In this document: piece by piece, positions 7,783 through 16,795 of the stretch
Layout of the letters: every line of letters starts with the position of its first letter
Numbering within the stretch: the stretch's first letter is position 1
Source: an uncultured Draconibacterium sp.
Lineage (GTDB): Bacteria > Bacteroidota > Bacteroidia > Bacteroidales > Prolixibacteraceae
Direction of reading: 5' to 3'
NCBI RefSeq assembly: GCF_963675585.1
Contig: NZ_OY776414.1
Coordinates: 723,001-787,000, forward strand
DNA: 64,000 nt
The notes under the pieces: generated by a model
The model's database searches: none
The model's input: only the letters and a program-made list of their open reading frames with translations
Told to the model about the DNA's origin: nothing
Made by a program: the position numbers and the translations under genes

Positions 7783-9861
7783 TTATTCCTTTTCAATTAG
7801 TCCAATTAATATAGAAGCATAATAATTTCGTGGATTTCCGGGATAATAGTAGCGTGGAGGAACTCCGTTAAAAGAAGGGGCATTTACGGCCAGCATTGAT
7901 GCATAATGCACATCAAATATATTTTCTATTCCACCTTTCAGCTGAATTTTAACTCTTCCTTTTCTACCTGAATATTTAACTTCGGCTCCTGTAATTCCAA
8001 AAGAATCTGAAAATTTACTGTTTGCATCATCCAGCGGCATCTTACCATTGTACCTGTAACGGGCACTCACCGACAGACTTTTTAAGGGATCGAGCCGGGC
8101 ACCAACAATCCATGTTTCTTTGGCTGTGCCTGGTAAATTATTTCCCGAGTAATCAATTCCAAGATCAACAAAGTCGCTAAAATGATAGTCGGCTATGGTC
8201 ATGTTTCCGTTTATGGTTAAAAGGGGTAACCCGTTGTTTGTTATGGTAATCCATGTAAATTCAGCTTCCAGTCCCGGGTGGACCGACTGGCCTGCATTCA
8301 CACCAATATAGGCATCTTCTCCGGTACGACGTGCTACCAGCAAATTATTTACATAAATGCGGTAATAACTGGCCGATAATTGAAAACGATTTGATAATTC
8401 CGAGCGAAATCCAAATTCGAAATTCCACCCTGATTCAGGTTTTATCTCGGTGTTTAGTTGTCCTTCGGGTAAAAGTGTTTCTTCGAAAGTTGGGGTTGAA
8501 AAACCATGACTTACATTTCCAAAAACAGAGTAGTTGTCATGAAGCATTACAGTTAGTCCAAGGCGTGGAGAAACCACTGGTTTATAATTACGATCTCCTG
8601 AAAGGTCGCCATCTTCAAGAAAACGATCGGTATAAATAAAGCGGGTTAGGTTGCCGTTTACTCCGGCCGAAAGAAATACCAGATCATTGAAATTGGATTC
8701 CAGCTGTGCAAATAAATTTTCGTATTGCCGTTTTTCGTTGTTGTCCGAAAGTAAGCTGCCATCAGCATTATCAAGGGTTTGCCATTCATAATTTTCGCGA
8801 AACAATTCTACTCCGGATGTAAGAACAAAATGAGAGTTGGATACGCTTACTATTTTTTGCATGTAGGCACGCCCTCCCATGTAGTTCGATTTTTCATTTA
8901 AACGGTTGAAGGGACGAAGTTCGTCCAGATCGCGAAAACTGCCAAATGCAGCCACCGATATTTTCCCTTCATTTAATGTAAAGCGGTTAAACGAAAGGCC
9001 AACTTGCGCATTGTTGTATTCTTCAAATCCTTCCACACTTTTCCAGTTGGCAGCAGCACTTTCAGGACTCTCCATAAAGGTGTCGTAATCAAGCGAACTG
9101 GGTATGTAAGCTTTCATTTTTGTGCCCTTCACCAAAAGCTGTAAATTCGATTTCTCGTTAAAAGAGTACACTGAATTAAGCAGCACGTTGGCACGGTCGG
9201 TTGTGTTGTTGTCGCGGTAACCATCGCTGTTAAGTACCGATCCCAGTGCATAAACAGTAAGATTGTTGTTTTTTACTCCAGCAGTTAGTGTATTTTTAAA
9301 GGTGCCAAAAGAAGCAACAGTACTTTCGTTCTGAACAAAATCTTTTACAACTGTTTTAGGATGAAAAAGCAGAACTCCGGCCAAGCCTGCACCATACAAA
9401 CTCGACGATGGTCCCTTTATGATCTCAACACGCTGAATGGCCGTGTTTTCAAGGTCTTCAAGCGTAGTTTCTCCATCGCCTGAAGTTAGTGGTATTTCGC
9501 CAAAATACGCCTTTATTTTGTACGTTGCATAGGGTGATCGGGAGCCAATTCCACGAATAGTCAAACGGTTGGTGTTAAAAGTGCCGTGGTGCATTAAAAT
9601 TCCGGGAATACGATTCAATGCATCCACCGGAGTAAGTGCATTGCCGGCTTCCAGATCCTGCGCTAATATGAGGTTTATTGGAGCCGGTGTATTTAAAATG
9701 TTGTAAGGCGAACGAAATGCAGTAATCGTAATTTCTTCTATTTCATCGCTTAAAAGAGTGGTGTCTTTTACTGTTGGAATATCTTGTGCAAATGAATAAA
9801 CCGATAGAATAAAACTTAATAGTACCAGGGAGGTAATATGTATGTATTTCAATCTGTTCAT
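7783..9861 (-). CDS. TonB-dependent outer-membrane receptor
   Basis: 692 aa from ATG 9861, which starts an ideal signal peptide (MNRLKYIHITSLVLLSFILS...YSFAQ). The frame is open to 9948, and an ATG at 9876 is possible. A plug domain comes first (ALTPVDALNRIPGILMHHG, VEIIKGPSSSLYGAGLAGVLLF), then a beta-barrel ending in an aromatic-rich C-terminus. It lacks the CarboxypepD-reg extension of SusC, so it resembles siderophore, haem, corrinoid or metal receptors (FecA/BtuB type). No binding protein or ABC gene is beside it and the ligand is unknown. Confidence 0.88.
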   Translation of the reverse strand: MNRLKYIHITSLVLLSFILSVYSFAQDIPTVKDTTLLSDEIEEITITAFRSPYNILNTPAPINLILAQDLEAGNALTPVDALNRIPGILMHHGTFNTNRLTIRGIGSRSPYATYKIKAYFGEIPLTSGDGETTLEDLENTAIQRVEIIKGPSSSLYGAGLAGVLLFHPKTVVKDFVQNESTVASFGTFKNTLTAGVKNNNLTVYALGSVLNSDGYRDNNTTDRANVLLNSVYSFNEKSNLQLLVKGTKMKAYIPSSLDYDTFMESPESAAANWKSVEGFEEYNNAQVGLSFNRFTLNEGKISVAAFGSFRDLDELRPFNRLNEKSNYMGGRAYMQKIVSVSNSHFVLTSGVELFRENYEWQTLDNADGSLLSDNNEKRQYENLFAQLESNFNDLVFLSAGVNGNLTRFIYTDRFLEDGDLSGDRNYKPVVSPRLGLTVMLHDNYSVFGNVSHGFSTPTFEETLLPEGQLNTEIKPESGWNFEFGFRSELSNRFQLSASYYRIYVNNLLVARRTGEDAYIGVNAGQSVHPGLEAEFTWITITNNGLPLLTINGNMTIADYHFSDFVDLGIDYSGNNLPGTAKETWIVGARLDPLKSLSVSARYRYNGKMPLDDANSKFSDSFGITGAEVKYSGRKGRVKIQLKGGIENIFDVHYASMLAVNAPSFNGVPPRYYYPGNPRNYYASILIGLIEKE

Positions 9862-9885
9862 CTGTTTTCGGTTCATGTTCTTATT

Positions 9886-9893
9886 CAAAGTTA
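9886..9893 (-). promoter_or_regulatory. Bacteroidota -7 box for the TonB receptor
   Basis: The minus strand reads TAACTTTG (TAnnTTTG). It lies 9 nt from ATG 9876 and 24 nt from ATG 9861, which favours 9861 as the start. Confidence 0.45.
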
Positions 9894-10020
9894 AGTAAAA
9901 GAACGCAATGTAAGTGGCAAAAATTGTTGACATGGCAGCTTGTACCATAACACTTAACAGTTAAATATCATTTTTGTGATTTTACTTAAATATCTTGATT
10001 TTGTTTTGTTGAATGCAAAT

Positions 10021-10054
10021 AAAAACCCGTTTCGAAGTTCCAAAACGGGTTTTT
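10021..10054 (-). terminator. Terminator after the Old Yellow Enzyme gene
   Basis: AAAAACCCGTTT, a 9-nt loop, then AAAACGGGTTTTT. A-rich and T-rich flanks make it usable in both directions; it lies just downstream of the stop at 10074. Confidence 0.8.
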
Positions 10055-10073
10055 AAAATTGACTTAAACCATA

Positions 10074-11147
10074 TTAATTTGCATAAGGATAGTCGGTATA
10101 CCCTTTGTCTCCCGGAGTGTAAAATGTTTCCATATCCGGAGAATTTAATTCTAAATTATTCTTTAAACGATAAACCAGATCAGGATTTGACAAAAACGAA
10201 CGGCCAAAAGCAACCAACTCGCCTTCACCGGAAACGATGGCTTCTTCACCTTTTTGTACATTGCGTCCACCGCTTGCAATTACTATCCCCTTGAAGGCAT
10301 TTTTTATTTTTGTTTTTACCGAAAGCGGAACTTCAGGCGCTCCCATTGCTGAATGATCCACAATATGTACATAAAGAAGCTCGAGTTTATTCATCCCGGC
10401 AGCCAGGTATTCGAAAGTTTCTTCAATTCCCTCAAATACTTCCTGATCGTTAAAAACGCCGTAGGGTGAAAAGCGAATACCTGTTTTTTCCGGTCCAATT
10501 GCTTCCGAAACAGCTTTGGCTACTTCAATTGCAAAACGTGCCCGGTTTTCCATCGAACCTCCGTACTCGTCGTCTCTTTTATTCGATGCCGTGTTTATAA
10601 ACTGATCAACCAAATACCCGTTGGCACCGTGAATTTCAACACCATCGAAACCGGCTTTAATGGCATTAACAGCTGCATTTTTATACTCTTCAATGGCTTG
10701 TTTAATATCTGCCAATGTCATTGCTTTCGGAACCGGGTATTTTTGCAAACCATTTTGATCGGTCCACATTTCACCACTCAATCCAACCGCCGATGGTGCA
10801 AGTACTTCTGTATTCTCTTCCATGTTGTCGGGGTGGGAGGCCCGGCCGGTATGCATCAGCTGTGCAAATATTTTTCCGCCGTTTTCATGAACCGCATTTG
10901 TGGTTAATTTCCAGCCTTCAATCTGTGCTTCGGAATACAGACCCGGAATTCTTGGATAACCAAGTCCGTTTGCCGATGGTGCAATTCCCTCGCTAATAAT
11001 TAGACCGGCAGTAGAGCGTTGTTTGTAATATTCGGCCATTAACTGGTTGGGAATATTGTTTATGGCACGAGAGCGGGTCATTGGCGCCATAACTATACGA
11101 TTTGATAGTTCTAAATTTCCTAATTTATAAGGAGCAAATAATTTCAT
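10074..11147 (-). CDS. Alkene reductase / NADH:flavin oxidoreductase (Old Yellow Enzyme family)
   Basis: FMN-dependent TIM-barrel ene-reductase of the NemA type, reducing electron-poor alkenes or nitro compounds with NAD(P)H. 357 aa against about 365 for NemA. Seen: the N-terminal LGNLELSNRIVMAPMTRSRA flavin-site segment, and the substrate-binding signature EIHGANGYLVDQF with His173, Asn176 and Tyr178. Upstream is a short perfect inverted repeat (11182-11195) that could bind a repressor. It is a single-gene unit ending at a strong hairpin. The physiological substrate is unknown; detoxification is usual for the family. Confidence 0.92.
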   Translation of the reverse strand: MKLFAPYKLGNLELSNRIVMAPMTRSRAINNIPNQLMAEYYKQRSTAGLIISEGIAPSANGLGYPRIPGLYSEAQIEGWKLTTNAVHENGGKIFAQLMHTGRASHPDNMEENTEVLAPSAVGLSGEMWTDQNGLQKYPVPKAMTLADIKQAIEEYKNAAVNAIKAGFDGVEIHGANGYLVDQFINTASNKRDDEYGGSMENRARFAIEVAKAVSEAIGPEKTGIRFSPYGVFNDQEVFEGIEETFEYLAAGMNKLELLYVHIVDHSAMGAPEVPLSVKTKIKNAFKGIVIASGGRNVQKGEEAIVSGEGELVAFGRSFLSNPDLVYRLKNNLELNSPDMETFYTPGDKGYTDYPYAN

Positions 11148-11181
11148 AACGAATTGTGTTTACAATGAATTATAAAATAAA

Positions 11182-11195
11182 ACACCAAAAGGTGT
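11182..11195. promoter_or_regulatory. Short palindrome upstream of the ene-reductase gene
   Basis: ACACC-AAAA-GGTGT is a perfect 5-bp inverted repeat, 35 bp upstream of the start codon. It could be a repressor site, as ene-reductase genes are often controlled by TetR/MarR-type repressors. No regulator gene is adjacent. Confidence 0.25.
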
Positions 11196-11304
11196 GAAAT
11201 GTTTCTGTTTTAACACTTATTAAATCCGGGGCAGTGCATGATTGTTTTATTGATATCGTATTCCGGAAATCTTTGTATGTTTTAATGTTCGGATATAGAA
11301 ATAG

Positions 11305-12144
11305 TTACTCTATCAGACAAGCCAAAAAACTTTTTAATAAGAGTGGATTTGCCAACGCTTTGTTTTGTCCTAATTCTTCTAAAACGGCTTGACAGAATTC
11401 CATCGTGGCCGGATTTTTAAATTCTTTCTCCTTGTTTTTTGCTACTTTTTGAATGTTTAAAATGTAGGCCTTACTTTTTTGAAGAATATCCGGTATTTCA
11501 TTTGTTTTGCGAGGTTGGTCCCATGCTGAATACAAGGTAGCTACCTTTAACTTACTAATAGTTTTCAACGAGTTTAAATAGGCTTTCACATCTTCAAAAA
11601 CCGGTATTTCGCCAGGCAACAAAATAGCATCGCCGCAAAATAATACGTTTTGTTCCTTTAAATAATAGGAGGTAGAACCAGCAGAATGCCCCGGAGTTGG
11701 AATAGCTTTTAGTGTTAATCCTTTTTCGAGCTCAATTTCCTGAAAGGCTGTTATTTTGTGGTTTACTTTTACAGAGCCGGCAACCAATTGATGAAATCCG
11801 GGTACGGGTCTGTTTCTGAATTGTTCTTCTGTGTCTTCAACCCAGTTTGATTCGGCCTGTGGTGCATAAAAAGTACAATTGGTGGCATTGCGAATGTGTT
11901 TTGCAGCTCCAATGTGGTCGGGATGGGAGTGGGTAAGAAATACACTTTGAACAGCAGAAATATCGTGGCCTATTTCCGCTGTAAACGATTTTAGTGTATC
12001 GAAAGCAGTTTTAACTCCGGTATCAATTAAATACAACTTGTTGCCTTCAATAACAAACATGTTTACAAAACGAGGAATGCTAATTTGTGGTGACAGAGGT
12101 ATTTCAAAATTAATTTTTAGTAAATGGATTTTGCCAAAGTTCAT
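11305..12144 (-). CDS. MBL-fold metallo-hydrolase
   Basis: 279 aa cytoplasmic metallo-beta-lactamase-fold hydrolase. The metal-binding motif LTHSHPDHIG supplies His72, His74, Asp76 and His77. Further ligands appear in PTPGHSAGS and LFCGDAIL. The fold resembles glyoxalase II and lactonase-like hydrolases, but specificity cannot be read from sequence. It lies downstream of ilvN on the same strand, separated by a strong terminator, so it is probably not part of the ilv operon. Confidence 0.85.
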   Translation of the reverse strand: MNFGKIHLLKINFEIPLSPQISIPRFVNMFVIEGNKLYLIDTGVKTAFDTLKSFTAEIGHDISAVQSVFLTHSHPDHIGAAKHIRNATNCTFYAPQAESNWVEDTEEQFRNRPVPGFHQLVAGSVKVNHKITAFQEIELEKGLTLKAIPTPGHSAGSTSYYLKEQNVLFCGDAILLPGEIPVFEDVKAYLNSLKTISKLKVATLYSAWDQPRKTNEIPDILQKSKAYILNIQKVAKNKEKEFKNPATMEFCQAVLEELGQNKALANPLLLKSFLACLIE

Positions 12145-12168
12145 GGTATTGGTGGTTTTTGTGCATAA

Positions 12169-12200
12169 AAAAACCTGTCTGAAAAAACAGACAGGTTTTA
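12169..12200 (-). terminator. Terminator of the ilvD-ilvB-ilvN operon
   Basis: AACCTGTCTG (12172-12181) pairs with CAGACAGGTT (12188-12197), a perfect 10-bp stem with a 6-nt loop. On the minus strand it is followed by a run of seven T. Confidence 0.85.
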
Positions 12201-12218
12201 CTATAGCTTTGTTAATGT

Positions 12219-12770
12219 TTAATCTAAACTATTTAAAAACGAGTCTCTTTCTTTCAAAAATTCAGAAAGACGTTCGATTGGATCGCGTGTAAGTGCCACT
12301 CGTCCTGAACGGATAAACTGCATGACTTTAAACTGATTTAGTTCTTCGAACAATGCCTGAGTATCTTTTTTATGGCCTGTTTTTTCGATAATTACAAATT
12401 CCTTTGTGATTTCTAAAATACGTGCACCGGCATTACGAACTATTTTTTCAATGGTATCGCTTTCGTAAATGGGTTCGATAGGAACTTTGTACAAGGCAAT
12501 TTCCTGGTAAATCATTTCTTCGTTGGTGTGGAAGAATGCTTTCAGTACATCCACTTGTTTCTCAATTTGCCCAACCACTTTTTTTACCTGTGCCTGCGTT
12601 TCGTTGATCACGATTGTGAATTTAAAAATACCAGGAATTGCAGATTCTGAAACCGTTAAACTTTCGATATTGATTTTTCGGCGTGTGAAAATTACTGTAA
12701 TACGTGTTAGTAATCCAATGTGATTTTCGGTGTATACACTTATGATGAATTCGTTTTTCATTTTGTACAA
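12219..12770 (-). CDS. ilvN: Acetolactate synthase small (regulatory) subunit
   Basis: 183 aa. The N-terminal ACT domain (about residues 4-75, NEFIISVYTENHIGLLTRITVIFTRR...) binds valine for feedback control of the catalytic subunit. A C-terminal ALS_ss domain follows. It lies 13 bp after ilvB, the usual pairing, and is the last gene before the 12169-12200 terminator. It acts in valine, leucine and isoleucine synthesis. Confidence 0.95.
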   Translation of the reverse strand: MYKMKNEFIISVYTENHIGLLTRITVIFTRRKINIESLTVSESAIPGIFKFTIVINETQAQVKKVVGQIEKQVDVLKAFFHTNEEMIYQEIALYKVPIEPIYESDTIEKIVRNAGARILEITKEFVIIEKTGHKKDTQALFEELNQFKVMQFIRSGRVALTRDPIERLSEFLKERDSFLNSLD

Positions 12771-12783
12771 ATTTTACTGGTTA

Positions 12784-14481
12784 TTAAGGTTCAAGGATTA
12801 CTTCAGATACCGAAGCTCCTGTTGGTACCATTGGAAAAACGTTGTCTTCCTGTTCAATGGTTACTTCCAAAAGATACGGGCCATCGTGATCGATCATTTT
12901 TTGAATACTGGCATCCAGGTTTTCGCGGTCAGAAACTTTGTGTCCTTCAATTCCAAAACCTTTTCCAATCATTATAAAATCAGGGTTATGCAGTTCTGTA
13001 AACGAGTATCTTCTGTCGAAAAACATTTGTTGCCACTGACGAACCATTCCCAGGTAATTGTTATTCAGCACGATAATTTTTACCGGAAGGTTATTTTGTG
13101 CAATGGTTCCCAATTCCTGAATGGTCATTTGAAAACCACCGTCGCCGATAACCGCCACAACTGTTCTGTCGGGTGCACCCAATTGAGCTCCCATACAAGC
13201 CGGCAAACAGAATCCCATGGTTCCTAAACCGCCTGAAGTTACATTGCTGCGTGAATTTTTAAACTTGAAGTAACGTTGTGCAATCATTTGGTGCTGACCA
13301 ACGTCGGTAACCAAAATTGCGTCATGGTTGGTTTTTTCAGAAGTAATACGAATTACTTCGCCCATTGTTAATCCTGGTTTTGTTGGGAATAAATCTTTTT
13401 TCCAAACCTTTTCATTTTCAATGGCATCGCACTTTTTAAATTCCTGCAACCATTCGTCGTGTTTGTTTTCGGCAACATTTGCAGTAAGCATTTTTAGTGC
13501 TTTTTTTGCATCGCCAATAACGGCAACATCGGTTTTTATTATTTTATCAATTTCAGCCGGATCAATTTCAATGTGAATTACTTTTGCTTTTGTGGCATAT
13601 TTACTCACGTTTCCGGTAACACGGTCGTCGAAACGCATACCCACGGCAATAATTAAATCGGCTTCGTTGGTTAAAAGGTTTGGACCATAATTACCGTGCA
13701 TGCCCAACATTCCAACATTTAAAGGATGTTCGGTTTGCAGTGCCGAAAGCCCCAATAAAGTCCAGGCTGCCGGAATTCCGGTTTTTTCAATAAAAGCTTT
13801 TAGTTCTGCTTCGGCGCGGCTGATTATAATTCCATGACCAAATAAAATCAAAGGTTTCTTGGCTGCATCAATTAAATCGGCAGCTGCTTTTACCTGGTGC
13901 GGATCTACATGAGTCTCCGGTACATAACTTCTGATTTTTGTGCATTTCTTGTATTCAAAATCAAGTTCACCAAATTGTGCATCTTTTGTAAGGTCGATAA
14001 GCACTGGCCCCGGACGACCTGAATTTGCGATGTAAAATGCCTGAGCAATTGCTTCCGGAATTTCTTCAGGTGTTGTTACCTGGTAGTTCCATTTGGTAAC
14101 CGGAATTGACATACCAACAATGTCAGACTCCTGAAATGCATCGGTTCCTAAAAGGGGAGAAGCCACCTGACCTGTAATACAGACCAAAGGAGTAGAGTCG
14201 ATCATCGCGTCGGCAATTCCTGTCATCAGGTTGGTTGCACCCGGGCCAGAAGTTGCAAAGCAAATTCCTGCTTTACCTGTGACACGTGCATATCCCTGTG
14301 CTCCATGAATTGCTCCCTGTTCGTGACGAGTTAAAATGTGTTTTACTTCTTTGTCATAATCGTACAAAGCATCGTAAACGGGCATAATAGCACCGCCCGG
14401 ATAACCAAAAATGGTATCCACTCCTTCTTCCAGTAGCGAAAGAATTAATGCTTGCGATCCGGTAACTTTTTTTGTTGTCAT
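12784..14481 (-). CDS. ilvB: Acetolactate synthase large (catalytic) subunit
   Basis: 565-aa ThDP-dependent enzyme that condenses pyruvate with pyruvate or 2-oxobutyrate. The N-terminal ThDP-enzyme domain has FGYPGGAIMPVYDAL and the catalytic-Glu segment RHEQGAIHGAQGYARVTGK. A central FAD/NAD-like domain and the C-terminal ThDP motif GDGGFQMTIQEL...LNNN follow. It sits between ilvD (86 bp upstream) and ilvN (13 bp downstream), so one attenuated transcript probably covers all three. Confidence 0.97.
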   Translation of the reverse strand: MTTKKVTGSQALILSLLEEGVDTIFGYPGGAIMPVYDALYDYDKEVKHILTRHEQGAIHGAQGYARVTGKAGICFATSGPGATNLMTGIADAMIDSTPLVCITGQVASPLLGTDAFQESDIVGMSIPVTKWNYQVTTPEEIPEAIAQAFYIANSGRPGPVLIDLTKDAQFGELDFEYKKCTKIRSYVPETHVDPHQVKAAADLIDAAKKPLILFGHGIIISRAEAELKAFIEKTGIPAAWTLLGLSALQTEHPLNVGMLGMHGNYGPNLLTNEADLIIAVGMRFDDRVTGNVSKYATKAKVIHIEIDPAEIDKIIKTDVAVIGDAKKALKMLTANVAENKHDEWLQEFKKCDAIENEKVWKKDLFPTKPGLTMGEVIRITSEKTNHDAILVTDVGQHQMIAQRYFKFKNSRSNVTSGGLGTMGFCLPACMGAQLGAPDRTVVAVIGDGGFQMTIQELGTIAQNNLPVKIIVLNNNYLGMVRQWQQMFFDRRYSFTELHNPDFIMIGKGFGIEGHKVSDRENLDASIQKMIDHDGPYLLEVTIEQEDNVFPMVPTGASVSEVILEP

Positions 14482-14567
14482 GTCTGTAAAATTTAGCTGC
14501 TAGCCGCTAGTTTATGGCTTCTAGCTAATCGTTATTATCTGTAGTTTTATTTTTCTCTTTTTTGTCG

Positions 14568-16397
14568 TTAGTCAATCAATCGAACGGCTCCTTTATCAGC
14601 TGCTGAAACCAAACTTGCATAAGCTTTTAAAGCTTTCGAAATAACTCTGTTTCTTCCAACAGGAGAAAAAGCATCTTTCCCTTTTGCTTCTTCTACTTGT
14701 CGGCGGGCTGCCAGTTCTTCATCCGAAATAAGCAGGTTGATCGAACGAGCGGTAATGTCGATTTCAATTTTATCGTTTTGCTGAATTAAACCAATGGCAC
14801 CACCACCGGCAGCTTCAGGCGAAACGTGTCCGATCGAAAGTCCCGAGGTACCTCCCGAGAATCGTCCGTCGGTAATTAAAGCACAATATTTATCAAGCTG
14901 CATCGATTTTAAGTACGAAGTTGGGTACAGCATTTCCTGCATTCCCGGTCCACCCTTTGGCCCTTCGTAACGAATAACAATAACATCTCCTTTTTGAACA
15001 GTGTCGCCTAAAATACCGTTTACTGCATCATCCTGCGAATTAAAAACTTTTGCTGTTCCGGTAAATTTGAAAATCGACTCGTCAACACCTGCCGTTTTAA
15101 CAATACATCCGTTTTCGGCAATGTTTCCATAAAGAACAGCCAATCCGCCATCTTTGTTGTAGGCGTGATCGAAATCGCGGATACAACCTTTCTCGCGATC
15201 AGTGTCCAGTTCTTTGTAATAGCTGGTTTGCGAACCCATAACCAGGTTTCGTCCTCCACCGGGTGCCGATTTATAGCGTGTGTTGGCATCTTCTGTTGAA
15301 GTGCTGCTCATTACATCAAAATCAACCAGTGCTTCTTCCAGTGTTTTCCCATCGATGCGGTTTACTTTGGTTTGCATTAAACCTGCCCGATTCAGTTCGG
15401 CCAAAATACCAAGTATTCCACCTGCTCGATTTACGTCCTGAACGTGGTAATGTGAGCTTGGCGCCACTTTACAAAGGTTGGGTGTAATACGCGAAAGCTG
15501 GTCGATATCTTTCATCGAAAATTCAACTTCTGCTTCGTGAGCGATCGCCAGTAAGTGAAGTACTGTGTTGGTTGATCCTCCCATGGCAATATCAAGTTTC
15601 ATGGCATTCATAAAAGCATCGCGTGTGGCAATACTTCGGGGAAGAACAGAGTCGTTTCCTTCGAAATAAAACGCTTTGGTAGCTGCTATAATTTTTTCAA
15701 CGCCTTCTTCGAACAGTTTTTTACGGTTAGCATGAGTGGCTACAATTGTTCCGTTTCCGGGAAGTGCCAAACCAATGGCTTCGGCCAGACAGTTCATTGA
15801 ATTTGCCGTAAACATACCCGAGCAGGAACCACAGGTGGGACAAGCGTTTTGCTCGATTTGTGCCAAATACGAATCGCTTACCGAATCGTCGGCGGCCATT
15901 ACCATTGCATCAACTAAATCGAGTGCTTTATCGTCCACTTCGCCGGCTTCCATTGGTCCACCCGAAACAAACACTGCAGGAATATTTAAACGCATGGCTG
16001 CCATTAACATTCCGGGAGTAATTTTATCGCAATTCGAGATACAAACCATTGCATCTACTTTGTGTGCGTTACACATGTACTCAACACTGTCGGCAATCAC
16101 ATCGCGCGAAGGCAATGAATACAACATTCCGTCGTGTCCCATTGCAATTCCATCGTCGATGGCTATGGTATTAAATTCGGCTGCAAAATAGCCTTGTTCT
16201 TCAATTAAACCTTTTACGTATTGTCCAATTTCGTGTAAATGTGCATGTCCGGGAACAAACTGGGTAAATGAATTAACCACGGCGATAACCGGTTTCCCAA
16301 AATGTTCTTCTTTCATTCCGTTGGCTCTCCACAGGCTTCTCGCACCTGCCATTCTTCGTCCTTGTGTAGTGGTATTGCTACGTAACGGTGTTTGCAT
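14568..16397 (-). CDS. ilvD: Dihydroxy-acid dehydratase
   Basis: 609-aa Fe-S dehydratase giving 2-oxoisovalerate and 2-oxo-3-methylvalerate. Seen: the cluster/metal motif [12 protein letters not shown] (Cys123) and CPTCGSC at 186-192, followed by [11 protein letters not shown]. The length is close to the E. coli enzyme (616). It is the first structural gene after the leader peptide and attenuator at 16431-16563, so its transcription should respond to branched-chain aminoacyl-tRNA supply. Confidence 0.97.
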   Translation of the reverse strand: MQTPLRSNTTTQGRRMAGARSLWRANGMKEEHFGKPVIAVVNSFTQFVPGHAHLHEIGQYVKGLIEEQGYFAAEFNTIAIDDGIAMGHDGMLYSLPSRDVIADSVEYMCNAHKVDAMVCISNCDKITPGMLMAAMRLNIPAVFVSGGPMEAGEVDDKALDLVDAMVMAADDSVSDSYLAQIEQNACPTCGSCSGMFTANSMNCLAEAIGLALPGNGTIVATHANRKKLFEEGVEKIIAATKAFYFEGNDSVLPRSIATRDAFMNAMKLDIAMGGSTNTVLHLLAIAHEAEVEFSMKDIDQLSRITPNLCKVAPSSHYHVQDVNRAGGILGILAELNRAGLMQTKVNRIDGKTLEEALVDFDVMSSTSTEDANTRYKSAPGGGRNLVMGSQTSYYKELDTDREKGCIRDFDHAYNKDGGLAVLYGNIAENGCIVKTAGVDESIFKFTGTAKVFNSQDDAVNGILGDTVQKGDVIVIRYEGPKGGPGMQEMLYPTSYLKSMQLDKYCALITDGRFSGGTSGLSIGHVSPEAAGGGAIGLIQQNDKIEIDITARSINLLISDEELAARRQVEEAKGKDAFSPVGRNRVISKALKAYASLVSAADKGAVRLID

Positions 16398-16430
16398 ACT
16401 TATTTGTCTTTTATTGTCTGTTTTTACATT

Positions 16431-16463
16431 AAAAAAGCCTTTCTCGTTTTTAGAGAAAGGCTT
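16431..16463 (-). terminator. ilv operon attenuator hairpin
   Basis: On the minus strand AGCCTTTCTC (segment B, plus 16452-16463) pairs with GAGAAAGGCT (segment C, plus 16435-16445) and is followed by a T run, forming an intrinsic terminator about 34 bp before the ilvD ATG. A second copy of the C sequence (segment A, plus 16497-16507) overlaps the end and stop codon of the leader peptide. It can pair with B instead, giving an antiterminator. A ribosome at the leader stop codon would cover A and allow termination. Confidence 0.85.
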
Positions 16464-16494
16464 GTAAATATTTTTAAATTATCTACAACATAAA

Positions 16495-16563
16495 TTAGCC
16501 TTTCTCTGTAATTCGAAGAATGACAGTTACGAGGACTAGAATATTGATAGATAAAATTCTCAT
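16495..16563 (-). CDS. ilv leader peptide (attenuation)
   Basis: A 22-residue open frame starting MRILSINILVLV and ending RITEKG. 12 of 22 residues are Ile, Leu or Val, with nine of them within residues 3-15. It lies between a strong promoter and the attenuator hairpin, upstream of ilvD. Its stop codon lies in the segment that pairs with the terminator stem. Composition and placement are those of a branched-chain amino acid leader peptide: stalling at scarce charged Ile/Leu/Val tRNA would free the antiterminator. Confidence 0.85.
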   Translation of the reverse strand: MRILSINILVLVTVILRITEKG

Positions 16564-16585
16564 TTCATTTTTTTTGTAATAGGAG

Positions 16586-16614
16586 CAAATGTAAAAATTA
16601 ATATTTAAAACAAA
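16586..16614 (-). promoter_or_regulatory. Promoter of the ilv leader-ilvDBN operon
   Basis: On the minus strand TTTG (16614-16611) is followed 17 nt later by TACATTTG (16593-16586), the Bacteroidota -33/-7 pair. It lies 22 nt upstream of the leader-peptide ATG. Confidence 0.7.
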
Positions 16615-16795
16615 AACGAATTGAAACTAATTTGTGCGATTATGAGGAAAATTTAAATTTATCGCCCTTTAAACTTTCGAATTGAAAGTATTTTTGTCTG
16701 ATTTCTAATGATTTTTACTTGGTAAATAAAGTAGTTGTTTTGGTGTTTTTTGTTATTTTCATGTTTTGCTAAACGTATTCCGAAAACCATAACTT

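Noticed and set aside
12730-13227. Open frames antisense to ilvB/ilvN
   Set aside because: Shadows of clear coding sequence with no recognisable domains.
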